A stretch of 15,020 nt of DNA. Source: Clostridiaceae bacterium (GTDB lineage: Bacteria; Bacillota; Clostridia; Acetivibrionales; DUMC01). Within the stretch, counting starts at the first letter, position 1, and every line of letters begins with the position of its first letter. The notes beneath the pieces were generated by a model. It ran no database searches and was not told the DNA's origin. It was given only the letters and a program-made list of their open reading frames with translations. The position numbers were made by a program, and so were the translations under genes. Positions 1 through 6,145 of this stretch are shown here, in pieces. The stretch covers positions 1-15,020 of the forward strand of contig JAAZDH010000004.1 in NCBI GenBank assembly GCA_012512865.1. Reading direction: 5' to 3'.

Positions 1-1
1 G

Positions 2-610
2 GTCAAGGCGGAAGACCTGGGTTGGGATGCGGGGCTGTTGAAAATAGTGAGAGCATTGCCGTCAGACTACTTGAACTACTATTATTACCGGGAAAGCAAA
101 TTAGAGCAGCTTATTAAAGAAGAAAAATCAAGGGGAGAGGTTTGCAAGGATATTGAAAAGGAGCTGTTAACGTTATACAAGGACCCCGACTTGAGGGAAA
201 AGCCGGCCGCCCTTGACAAGAGGGGAGGAGCCCTGTACTCGGAAGCGGCACTATCACTTATTAGTGCCATCTATAATGACAAGGATGAGATCCACGTGGT
301 CAATACCAGGAATAATGGTGCGCTGGATTTCATGGGTTATAACGATGTAGTAGAGATCGGGTGCCGTGTAAACAAGGACGGGGTTACTCCAATTCCGCTG
401 AAATCCTTTGACAACGAGCATATCAAGGAACTCATGAGAACTGTTAAGGCATACGAGAAGCATGCGGCTGCGGCAGGCCTGAAGGGGGATTATGCGGAAG
501 CCCTCAGAGCCTTAATGATTCATCCGCTGGTGGGAGATTATACTAAAGCCAAGAGTGCATTGGATGAAATGATGGAAGCCCACAGGGAATTCCTCCCGCA
601 GTTTAAGTAA
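2..610 (+). CDS. 6-phospho-beta-glucosidase-type glycoside hydrolase family 4, C-terminal fragment
   Basis: The frame is open from base 2, so the gene starts upstream of the window; the TTG at 38 is an internal Leu codon, not a start. About 202 residues are visible. The run of tyrosines in PSDYLNYYYYRE, the segment GYNDVVEIGCRVNKDG and the ending HPLVGDYTKAKSALDEMMEAHREFLPQF are typical of the C-terminal half of GH4 enzymes of the LicH/ChbF type. Known members use NAD+ and a divalent metal to cleave phosphorylated disaccharides brought in by a PTS. The NAD-binding Rossmann fold and metal-binding Cys/His lie upstream and cannot be checked, so the exact substrate (6-phospho-beta-glucoside versus alpha-galactoside or glucuronide) is uncertain. 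It ends with TAA, and no classical terminator follows. Confidence 0.85.
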   Translation, partial: VKAEDLGWDAGLLKIVRALPSDYLNYYYYRESKLEQLIKEEKSRGEVCKDIEKELLTLYKDPDLREKPAALDKRGGALYSEAALSLISAIYNDKDEIHVVNTRNNGALDFMGYNDVVEIGCRVNKDGVTPIPLKSFDNEHIKELMRTVKAYEKHAAAAGLKGDYAEALRALMIHPLVGDYTKAKSALDEMMEAHREFLPQFK

Positions 611-634
611 TAAATAATAGCAGATGTATTAAAA

Positions 635-707
635 ACCAGGGGCTAACATGGATGAGCTAATCGATTATTCGAGGAAAGTATTCGAGGAAAGCGTAGCGTC
701 CTGGTAA
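635..707 (+). other. Hairpin-enclosed tiny ORF with a 13-bp tandem duplication
   Basis: ACCAGG (635-640) can pair with CCTGGT (700-705), extended by GCTA (642-645) with TAGC (694-697). Inside is a 19-codon ORF (648-707), peptide MDELIDYSRKVFEESVASW, preceded by AGGGG at a plausible SD distance. The 13-mer TATTCGAGGAAAG occurs twice back to back (666-678 and 679-691). The length is not a multiple of three, so the duplication shifts frame inside the ORF. It could be a gene remnant, a small RNA or chance; I recognise no family. Confidence 0.25.
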
Positions 708-735
708 AGATAAGTATCCCAATGAACTGCTTTGT

Positions 736-767
736 GTCACAACCCTGCGGTGATTAACGGTTGCGAC
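736..767 (+). repeat. Imperfect inverted repeat upstream of lepA
   Basis: GTCACAACC (736-744) and GGTTGCGAC (759-767) form a 9-bp stem with one mismatch and a 14-nt loop. No U-tract follows, so it is not a standard terminator. The right arm overlaps the proposed lepA -35 box, which would suit an operator or a weak terminator for the upstream gene. Confidence 0.4.
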
Positions 768-790
768 CATAAATAATGCTATGCTATAAT
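761..790 (+). promoter_or_regulatory. Candidate sigma-A promoter for lepA
   Basis: TTGCGA (761-766), an 18-bp spacer and TATAAT (785-790) preceded by TG at 782-783, an extended -10. Transcription would start near 797, giving a leader of roughly 175 nt before lepA. The -35 matches consensus at four of six positions and the -10 is perfect. Confidence 0.55.
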
Positions 791-810
791 TATTTAACGT
801 AATTAACTTT

Positions 811-886
811 TTTTACTTGTTTTACTTGTAATTATTTATTTTATTTTGCTTATAATTGATTATTATACTTTATTACCGTATTACCG
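811..886 (+). repeat. Short perfect tandem duplications in the lepA leader
   Basis: TTTTACTTG is duplicated at 811-819 and 820-828, and TATTACCG at 871-878 and 879-886. The stretch between is almost pure A/T. With the 13-bp duplication at 666-691, this 360-bp gene-free gap holds three independent two-copy tandem repeats, which suggests replication slippage. No convincing gene is seen between 708 and 970. Confidence 0.75.
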
Positions 887-970
887 TAAGTTAATTGATT
901 AATTTGCTTATTCTGCCAGGGTTGCTTAAACTGCTGCCTGGCCCTATCTCGGAGTGAAAGGAAAGGACGA

Positions 971-2875
971 ATGGAGGGTAAAATAGATAATAACAAAATA
1001 ATAAAAAATAAGGCTGCAATAGAAAATAAAGCTGCAGCAGGAGATAAAGCTGCAACGGAAGATAAGGCTATGACAAGAGCGAAGGCCATAAGAAATTTTT
1101 GCATTATTGCCCATATAGACCATGGTAAATCAACCCTTGCCGACAGGTTGATAGAGATGACAGGTTTGCTAACGGAAAGGGAGATGCAGGACCAGGTCCT
1201 GGATAGCATGGATATTGAAAGGGAAAGGGGCATAACCATAAAGGCAAGGGCTGTAAGGATGGTTTACAAGGATGACAGGGGAGACGAGTATATTTTCAAC
1301 CTTATTGATACTCCCGGCCATGTAGATTTTAACTACGAGGTGTCAAGGAGCCTTGCCGCGTGTGAAGGCGCCCTGCTGGTTATTGACGCTGTGCAGGGGA
1401 TAGAGGCCCAAACGCTGGCCAATGCGTATCTTGCCCTTGAACACAACCTTGAGATCGTTCCCGTCATTAACAAGATAGATTTGCCCAATGCGCAGCCTGG
1501 GCATGTGAAAAAGGAAATTGAAGATATTATTGGGCTTGATGCCGGCGATGCGCCCATGATTTCAGCCAAGAACCGCATAAACGTGGAAGAAGTGCTGGAG
1601 TGCATTGTAAATAAAATACCCCACCCGGAAGGCAACGTGGACATGCCCCTGAGGGCATTGATATTTGACTCGTATTATGACAATTATAAAGGGGTTATTG
1701 CGTTTGTGAGGATTAAAGAAGGCAAGCTCATGCGGGGGGACCATATTAAAATGATGAACACGGGAAAAGAATTCCTGGTAACCGAGGTGGGATACATGCT
1801 TCCCAATACCCTGGTGCAATGTGAAGGGCTTTTTGCAGGGGAAGTGGGGTATATAGCTGCAAGTATTAAGAATGTAAGGGATGCAAGGGTTGGAGATACG
1901 ATTACCCTGGCCGGCAACCCTGCGGCAAAGCCCCTGCCGGGATATAAAAAAGTTAACTCCATGGTGTTTTTCGGGATATACCCTGCGGACGGGGCAAGGT
2001 TTGCAGACTTGAAAGATGCCTTGGAAAAACTGCAGTTGAATGATGCTGCCTTGACCTTTGAACAGGAAACGTCCGCAGCGCTGGGGACAGGTTTCAGGTG
2101 CGGTTTTCTCGGCCTTTTGCACATGGAAATCATCCAGGAAAGGCTGGAAAGGGAATATGACCTTGACCTGGTTACCACTGCGCCCAGCGTTGTGTACAGG
2201 ATAACAAGGAAAGACGGGAGCACGATTTATATTGACAACCCCACCAATATGCCGCCTGTTACCGAGATTGAGAAGATGGAAGAGCCAATTGTAAATGCAT
2301 CAATCATGACACCGCAGGAATACGTGGGAAATATCATGGAGCTTTCCCAGGAAAGGCGCGGAGTTCTTAAAAGCATGGAATACCCGGATGAAAGCAGGGT
2401 AATCATGCATTATGAAATGCCCTTAAACGAAATCATTTATGATTTTTTTGACGCCCTCAAATCAAGGTCAAGGGGTTATGCTTCCCTTGATTACGAGTTG
2501 GCAGGATACAAGGAATCGGAACTGGTAAAACTTGATATTGCCTTGAACGGGGAAATAGTAGACGCTCTTTCTTTTATAGTGCACAAGGATAAGGTATATC
2601 CAAGAGCCCGCAGGATAGCCGAAAAACTGAAGGAATCCATACCGAGGCACCAGTTTGAAATAGCCATCCAGGCGTGCGTTGGCGGGAAAATAATTGCAAG
2701 GGAAACGGTAAAGGCCTACAGGAAGGATGTGCTGGCAAAGTGTTACGGGGGCGATATTACCAGGAAGAAGAAGCTCCTGGAAAAGCAAAAGGAAGGAAAG
2801 AAACGGATGAGGAAGGTGGGGTCCGTCCAAATCCCCCAGGAGGCTTTCATGAGCGTGCTGAAACTGGATACCTAG
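971..2875 (+). CDS. lepA: Elongation factor 4 (LepA), ribosome back-translocation GTPase
   Basis: This 634-residue translational GTPase acts on stalled or mis-translocated ribosomes. The G1 motif HIDHGKS (residues 48-54), DTPGH (113-117) and NKID (167-170) are intact, followed by domain 2, the elongation-factor domains and the LepA-specific C-terminal domain ending PQEAFMSVLKLDT. Family members usually run about 600 residues and begin a few residues before NFCIIAHIDHGKS. Here about 40 residues precede that motif, and they are built of six-residue repeats (NKAAIE, NKAAAG, DKAATE, DKAMTR). The ATG at 971 is chosen because GGAAAGGA lies just upstream. The ATG at 1070 would give a normal-length protein but has a weaker SD. 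The 3' end overlaps the hemW frame, which argues for co-transcription. Confidence 0.96.
   Translation: MEGKIDNNKIIKNKAAIENKAAAGDKAATEDKAMTRAKAIRNFCIIAHIDHGKSTLADRLIEMTGLLTEREMQDQVLDSMDIERERGITIKARAVRMVYKDDRGDEYIFNLIDTPGHVDFNYEVSRSLAACEGALLVIDAVQGIEAQTLANAYLALEHNLEIVPVINKIDLPNAQPGHVKKEIEDIIGLDAGDAPMISAKNRINVEEVLECIVNKIPHPEGNVDMPLRALIFDSYYDNYKGVIAFVRIKEGKLMRGDHIKMMNTGKEFLVTEVGYMLPNTLVQCEGLFAGEVGYIAASIKNVRDARVGDTITLAGNPAAKPLPGYKKVNSMVFFGIYPADGARFADLKDALEKLQLNDAALTFEQETSAALGTGFRCGFLGLLHMEIIQERLEREYDLDLVTTAPSVVYRITRKDGSTIYIDNPTNMPPVTEIEKMEEPIVNASIMTPQEYVGNIMELSQERRGVLKSMEYPDESRVIMHYEMPLNEIIYDFFDALKSRSRGYASLDYELAGYKESELVKLDIALNGEIVDALSFIVHKDKVYPRARRIAEKLKESIPRHQFEIAIQACVGGKIIARETVKAYRKDVLAKCYGGDITRKKKLLEKQKEGKKRMRKVGSVQIPQEAFMSVLKLDT
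1007..1078 (+). repeat. 18-bp coding tandem repeat in lepA (hexapeptide repeat)
   Basis: Four consecutive six-codon units encode NKAAIE, NKAAAG, DKAATE and DKAMTR, with a fading fifth unit AKAIRN running into the conserved start of LepA. The codons repeat as well as the residues (AAR GCT GCA recurs), so this is DNA-level duplication. The tail is lysine/alanine rich and probably helical or disordered. Confidence 0.8.
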
Positions 2876-3999
2876 GATTATATATTCATTTTCCTTTTTG
2901 CAAGTCCAAGTGCCGTTATTGTGATTTTAATTCGTATGTTTCCAAGGAATACTTGATTCCTGGATATTGCAGCGCCTTGGTTAAAGAAATGGATTATTAT
3001 AAGAGCAGGGCGGGGCGTGGCTATGAAATAGCATCAATATACTTGGGCGGGGGCACACCGTCCCTCCTGGAACCAGGATACATTTCCATGATAATGGATG
3101 AATGCCGCAAGGCATTTAGTATATCAAGCGATGCCGAAATAACAATAGAGGCCAATCCCGGTACTTTATCATTAGAAAAGCTTAAAAAGTACAAGGAATG
3201 CGGTATAAACAGGTTGAGCATTGGATTGCAGGCATGGCAGGACAGGCACTTGTCAAGCCTGGGCAGGATTCATACTTCAGGGGATTTTGAGGAAAACTTG
3301 CTGGCAGCCAGGGAGGCGGGTTTTATTAATATTAGCGTGGATTTGATTTTCGGTTTTCCGGGCCAATCCCTGGAAGACTGGGAGGAAACGCTGGAAAGGG
3401 TTACAAACCATGGTGTTGAGCACTTGTCATGCTACAGCCTGAAGATTGAAGAGGGAACGGCGTTGTACGATGATGTTAAAAAGGGCAGGGTGAAGGCTGT
3501 TGATGATGAGCTTGACAGGGACATGTACCACCTGGCGGTAAAAAAACTCCGGGACAAGGGGTTTATCCATTATGAGATATCCAATTTTTCAAAACCCGGG
3601 TTTGAAAGCAGGCATAACATGAATTACTGGCTCGCAGGGGAGTACATCGGCCTGGGGGCGGGCACCCATTCATATTTTCAAGGCAAGAGGTATAACAACG
3701 CAGAAAAACCCGGGGATTATATGCGCCGAATATCCAGGGAAGAAGTTCTCTTTGAAAACGTCCAGGTAATTTCTGAAAAGGATAAAATCTCGGAGTACAT
3801 TATGCTTGGGCTCAGGCTCACCAGGGGGATAGACCCGGAGGATTTTAAAAGGAAATTCAAGGCTGGGTTGCCGGAGCTGTATGGCAATAGCATAGACATG
3901 CTGGTAGAAAAAGGATTGCTGTGCTTTTCAGAAGGAAGACTTAAATTAACTGAACAAGGATTGGACTTGGCAAACCTCGTATTTGTCGAATTTATATAG
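2740..3999 (+). CDS. hemW: Heme chaperone HemW (radical SAM, HemN-like); start uncertain
   Basis: HemW is a radical-SAM protein that binds and delivers heme; it is often annotated as oxygen-independent coproporphyrinogen III oxidase. The iron-sulfur motif CKSKCRYC (codons at 2899, 2911 and 2920) follows LGLYIHFPF. LGGGTPSLL, SIGLQAWQD, CYSLKIEEGTALY, HNMNYWLAGEYIGLGAGTHSYF and a HemN C-terminal domain follow in the usual order. Conserved sequence begins at about 2872, on the lepA stop codon, and from there the protein is about 375 residues, a full family length. No ATG, GTG or TTG exists in frame between 2743 and the iron-sulfur motif. The nearest starts are GTG 2740 (used here) and GTG 2674, both deep inside lepA. 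The extension they give reads like out-of-frame lepA and looks non-native. The function is secure but the start is not. Confidence 0.9.
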   Translation: MLRGRYYQEEEAPGKAKGRKETDEEGGVRPNPPGGFHERAETGYLGLYIHFPFCKSKCRYCDFNSYVSKEYLIPGYCSALVKEMDYYKSRAGRGYEIASIYLGGGTPSLLEPGYISMIMDECRKAFSISSDAEITIEANPGTLSLEKLKKYKECGINRLSIGLQAWQDRHLSSLGRIHTSGDFEENLLAAREAGFINISVDLIFGFPGQSLEDWEETLERVTNHGVEHLSCYSLKIEEGTALYDDVKKGRVKAVDDELDRDMYHLAVKKLRDKGFIHYEISNFSKPGFESRHNMNYWLAGEYIGLGAGTHSYFQGKRYNNAEKPGDYMRRISREEVLFENVQVISEKDKISEYIMLGLRLTRGIDPEDFKRKFKAGLPELYGNSIDMLVEKGLLCFSEGRLKLTEQGLDLANLVFVEFI

Positions 4000-4010
4000 C
4001 TAAAAAACTC

Positions 4011-4039
4011 TTGACAAACGGGGGGAAGGATGTTATCTT
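4011..4039 (+). promoter_or_regulatory. Sigma-A promoter of the hrcA-grpE-dnaK operon
   Basis: A perfect TTGACA (4011-4016), a 17-bp spacer and TATCTT (4034-4039, four of six matches) lie 11 bp after the hemW stop. The expected start point falls just before or within CIRCE, so HrcA binding would block initiation. Confidence 0.75.
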
Positions 4040-4049
4040 AAGTATAGGA

Positions 4050-4076
4050 TTAGCACTCGCTGTCAATGAGTGCTAA
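4050..4076 (+). promoter_or_regulatory. CIRCE operator (HrcA binding site)
   Basis: TTAGCACTC (4050-4058), a 9-bp spacer and GAGTGCTAA (4068-4076) match the CIRCE consensus exactly. It sits between the promoter and the hrcA start, where HrcA-controlled operons carry it. No second CIRCE is visible before grpE, dnaK or dnaJ. Confidence 0.97.
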
Positions 4077-4092
4077 CAAAAAGGGAGTGTTA

Positions 4093-5154
4093 ATGATGTT
4101 AATAGATGATAGGAAAAAGTTAATATTAAAAGCTATCATCGATAGCTACATTGACACTGCAGAACCTGTAGGCTCAAGGACTATTGCCCGTAAGCACGGG
4201 ATTGGGCTTAGTTCCGCAACCATCAGGAATGAGATGTCCGACCTTGAGGAAAGGGGATTTCTTGAGCAGCCGCATACATCTTCGGGAAGAATCCCGTCCG
4301 ACAAGGGATATAGATTTTATGTGGACCAGTTGATGTCTAAGAAAGAATTGACGCCGCGTGAGATACAACAGATAAAGGAAGCCCTGAAAATGAGGATCGG
4401 TGAGTTGGGCCAGTTAATAAGCCAGGTTTCTGCAGTTGTGTCAGATATTACAAAATACACTTCCATGGCAATGACTCCGCAGATGAACAAAAGCGTGCTG
4501 AAATCCGTGCAAGTGCTGCCGGTGGATTTTGATAAAATGCTGGTAATAGTTATAACAAATGCGGGTGTGGTAAAAAACAGCCTGGTAAGAGCACCAGTCA
4601 TACCATCCCCCGATTCTTTGCAGAAGCTTTCCAGCATGCTGAGTCTCAACCTTGGCGGTGTAATGCTGGATAATATAAATATAGATGATTTAATACAAAA
4701 AATGAAAACAGAAACAAACTTGGATAATGAAACTGCAATTTGTATAGCCAACGGTATCAGCGATTGCTTGTGCCAGGTTTTCGCATCCGATGTATACCTT
4801 GAAGGGACTTCGAATATTTTTAATTTCCCGGAGTTCCGCAGTGTACCTAAGGCGAAGCAGTTTTTTGACATCTTGAATACAAAGAAAATCCTGTGTGCCA
4901 TGATGCGCATGAGCGTTGAAAATGGAGGTATAAAGGTAAGGATAGGGACAGAGAATGAAATCAAGGAAATAAAGGATTACAGCGTGGTTACCACGACATA
5001 TGTGTTAAATGACCAGATAATGGGCTCGATTGGAGTAATAGGTCCTACAAGAATGGAGTATGCAAAAGTAATAGCATCTTTAAATTATATAAGGAAAGCG
5101 ATAAGCAAGGAACTTATGCAAATAATGGAACTCGGCCCGGGTGGGCCCAGGTGA
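4093..5154 (+). CDS. hrcA: Heat-inducible transcription repressor HrcA
   Basis: HrcA is the CIRCE-binding repressor of the class I heat-shock genes, and its activity depends on GroEL in known species. The N-terminus has the winged-helix region (GSRTIARKHGIGLSSATIRNEMSDLEERGF, split here only by its natural order) followed by QPHTSSGRIPSDKGYRFYVD, the family hallmark; a GAF-like dimerisation domain and C-terminal HrcA domain follow. Starting at ATG 4093 gives 353 residues, near the usual 340-350. GGGAG (4083-4087) is a good SD for 4093 or the adjacent ATG 4096. The in-frame ATG at 4066 lies inside CIRCE and is rejected. It is first in the operon and autoregulated. Confidence 0.95.
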   Translation: MMLIDDRKKLILKAIIDSYIDTAEPVGSRTIARKHGIGLSSATIRNEMSDLEERGFLEQPHTSSGRIPSDKGYRFYVDQLMSKKELTPREIQQIKEALKMRIGELGQLISQVSAVVSDITKYTSMAMTPQMNKSVLKSVQVLPVDFDKMLVIVITNAGVVKNSLVRAPVIPSPDSLQKLSSMLSLNLGGVMLDNINIDDLIQKMKTETNLDNETAICIANGISDCLCQVFASDVYLEGTSNIFNFPEFRSVPKAKQFFDILNTKKILCAMMRMSVENGGIKVRIGTENEIKEIKDYSVVTTTYVLNDQIMGSIGVIGPTRMEYAKVIASLNYIRKAISKELMQIMELGPGGPR

Positions 5155-5208
5155 CTTATTAATGTTGAACATGTTTTTCTAAATAAAGTGTTGTTTTTTT
5201 AGGAAAAC

Positions 5209-5235
5209 ACGCCCTTGCAAGGGACGTATTTTTTT
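5209..5235 (+). terminator. Terminator-like hairpin between hrcA and grpE
   Basis: ACGCCCT (5209-5215) pairs with AGGGACGT (5220-5227) around a TGCA loop with one bulged A, followed by seven T (5229-5235). It lies inside the operon, so it may be a partial terminator that lowers grpE-dnaK relative to hrcA, or an attenuator. The left arm can alternatively pair with GCAAGGGTG at 5242-5250. Confidence 0.55.
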
Positions 5236-5314
5236 AAGGCGGCAAGGGTGGCAAGCGGCGGCTGGAGGAAAGTACGAAGCAGGCAAAGCAACCGGGGCGA
5301 ACCATGATGAAAAT

Positions 5315-6097
5315 ATGAAAGGGGAGAAAATAATAAGTAAAGTGGATAGATATAAATGCAAAGAAGGCAATCGGAATAATGAAAACAATGAATTTTACGA
5401 AAACAAGGGAAATAGTGATAACAAGAGGAATGGAGAAAACAAGGTGAATAGCGAAAACAAGAGGAGTGGAGAAAACAAGGAAAATAGTGAAGGCAAAGGG
5501 CAGGAAGCCGCCAATGCGGTTTCAAACACCGGGGAAAACGAAGCAATGGAATTGATTGATGAAATGGGGCAGCAAGAAAAAGTGCAAAAAGAAAAAGAGC
5601 AACAAGTAATAGAGCAACAAGAAACAGAAATAGAAATAGAGGGATTAAGGGTACAGCTCCAGGAAGCAAGGGCAAAGTGCGATGAGTATTTTAACATGCT
5701 TCAGAGGGTTGCTGCCGAGTTTGATAATTACAAGAAGAGAACACAAAGGGAAAAGGAAACTTACAGGAAAGAAATAACCTGTGAAATTGTGGCTTCGTTC
5801 ATACCTGTGCTGGACAACCTGGAAAGGGCCCTCAATGCTGTTGTGCCTGGGTGCGATGCCAACTCCATCCGGGAAGGGATAGAGCTTGTATACAGCCAAT
5901 TTTGCGAAATACTGGGTAGCTTGGGCGTAGAGCCTATCAAGTGTGTCGGGGAGAAATTTGACCCAAACCTGCATGATGCAGTCATGCATATAAACGATGA
6001 AGCATATGGTGAGAATGTGGTGGTTGAGGAGCTGAGAAAGGGCTATATGGTAGAGGACAGGGTAATAAGACACAGCATGGTCAAGGTAGCAAATTAA
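5315..6097 (+). CDS. grpE: Nucleotide exchange factor GrpE with repetitive N-terminal extension
   Basis: GrpE releases ADP from DnaK in the Hsp70 cycle and forms a dimer through a long coiled coil. The core begins near residue 105 (EIEIEGLRVQLQEARAKCDEYFNMLQRVAAEFDNYKKR, in its two natural halves) and ends with the beta-domain VGEKFDPNLHDAVMH and VVEELRKGYMVEDRVIRHSMVKVAN, typical of GrpE. The total is 260 residues against a usual 180-210; the excess is an N-terminal Asn/Lys/Glu-rich tail. Residues 26-61 contain hexapeptide repeats such as RNGENK and VNSENK. GGGG at 5294-5297 is 17 nt from ATG 5315, so initiation may depend on a tiny upstream ORF at 5304. ATG 5554 is a possible shorter start. 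It is the middle gene of the hrcA operon. Confidence 0.93.
   Translation: MKGEKIISKVDRYKCKEGNRNNENNEFYENKGNSDNKRNGENKVNSENKRSGENKENSEGKGQEAANAVSNTGENEAMELIDEMGQQEKVQKEKEQQVIEQQETEIEIEGLRVQLQEARAKCDEYFNMLQRVAAEFDNYKKRTQREKETYRKEITCEIVASFIPVLDNLERALNAVVPGCDANSIREGIELVYSQFCEILGSLGVEPIKCVGEKFDPNLHDAVMHINDEAYGENVVVEELRKGYMVEDRVIRHSMVKVAN
5390..5497 (+). repeat. 18-bp coding tandem repeat in grpE (hexapeptide repeat)
   Basis: Six consecutive six-codon units encode EFYENK, GNSDNK, RNGENK, VNSENK, RSGENK and ENSEGK. GAAAACAAG recurs at the end of most units at the DNA level. The unit length equals that of the lepA repeat but the sequence is unrelated. Confidence 0.85.
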
Positions 6098-6145
6098 CAA
6101 AATATAAATTGATGAATGAGATATGAAAACAGGAGGTAGAAGTTT

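Noticed and set aside
1562..2223. Minus-strand ORFs of 186 and 179 residues opposite lepA
   Set aside because: They overlap each other in different frames and lie fully inside the conserved lepA gene; the translations look like shadows.
4066..4092. Longer HrcA start at ATG 4066
   Set aside because: This ATG lies within the CIRCE spacer and right arm and has no SD; ATG 4093 has GGGAG at good distance and matches family N-termini.
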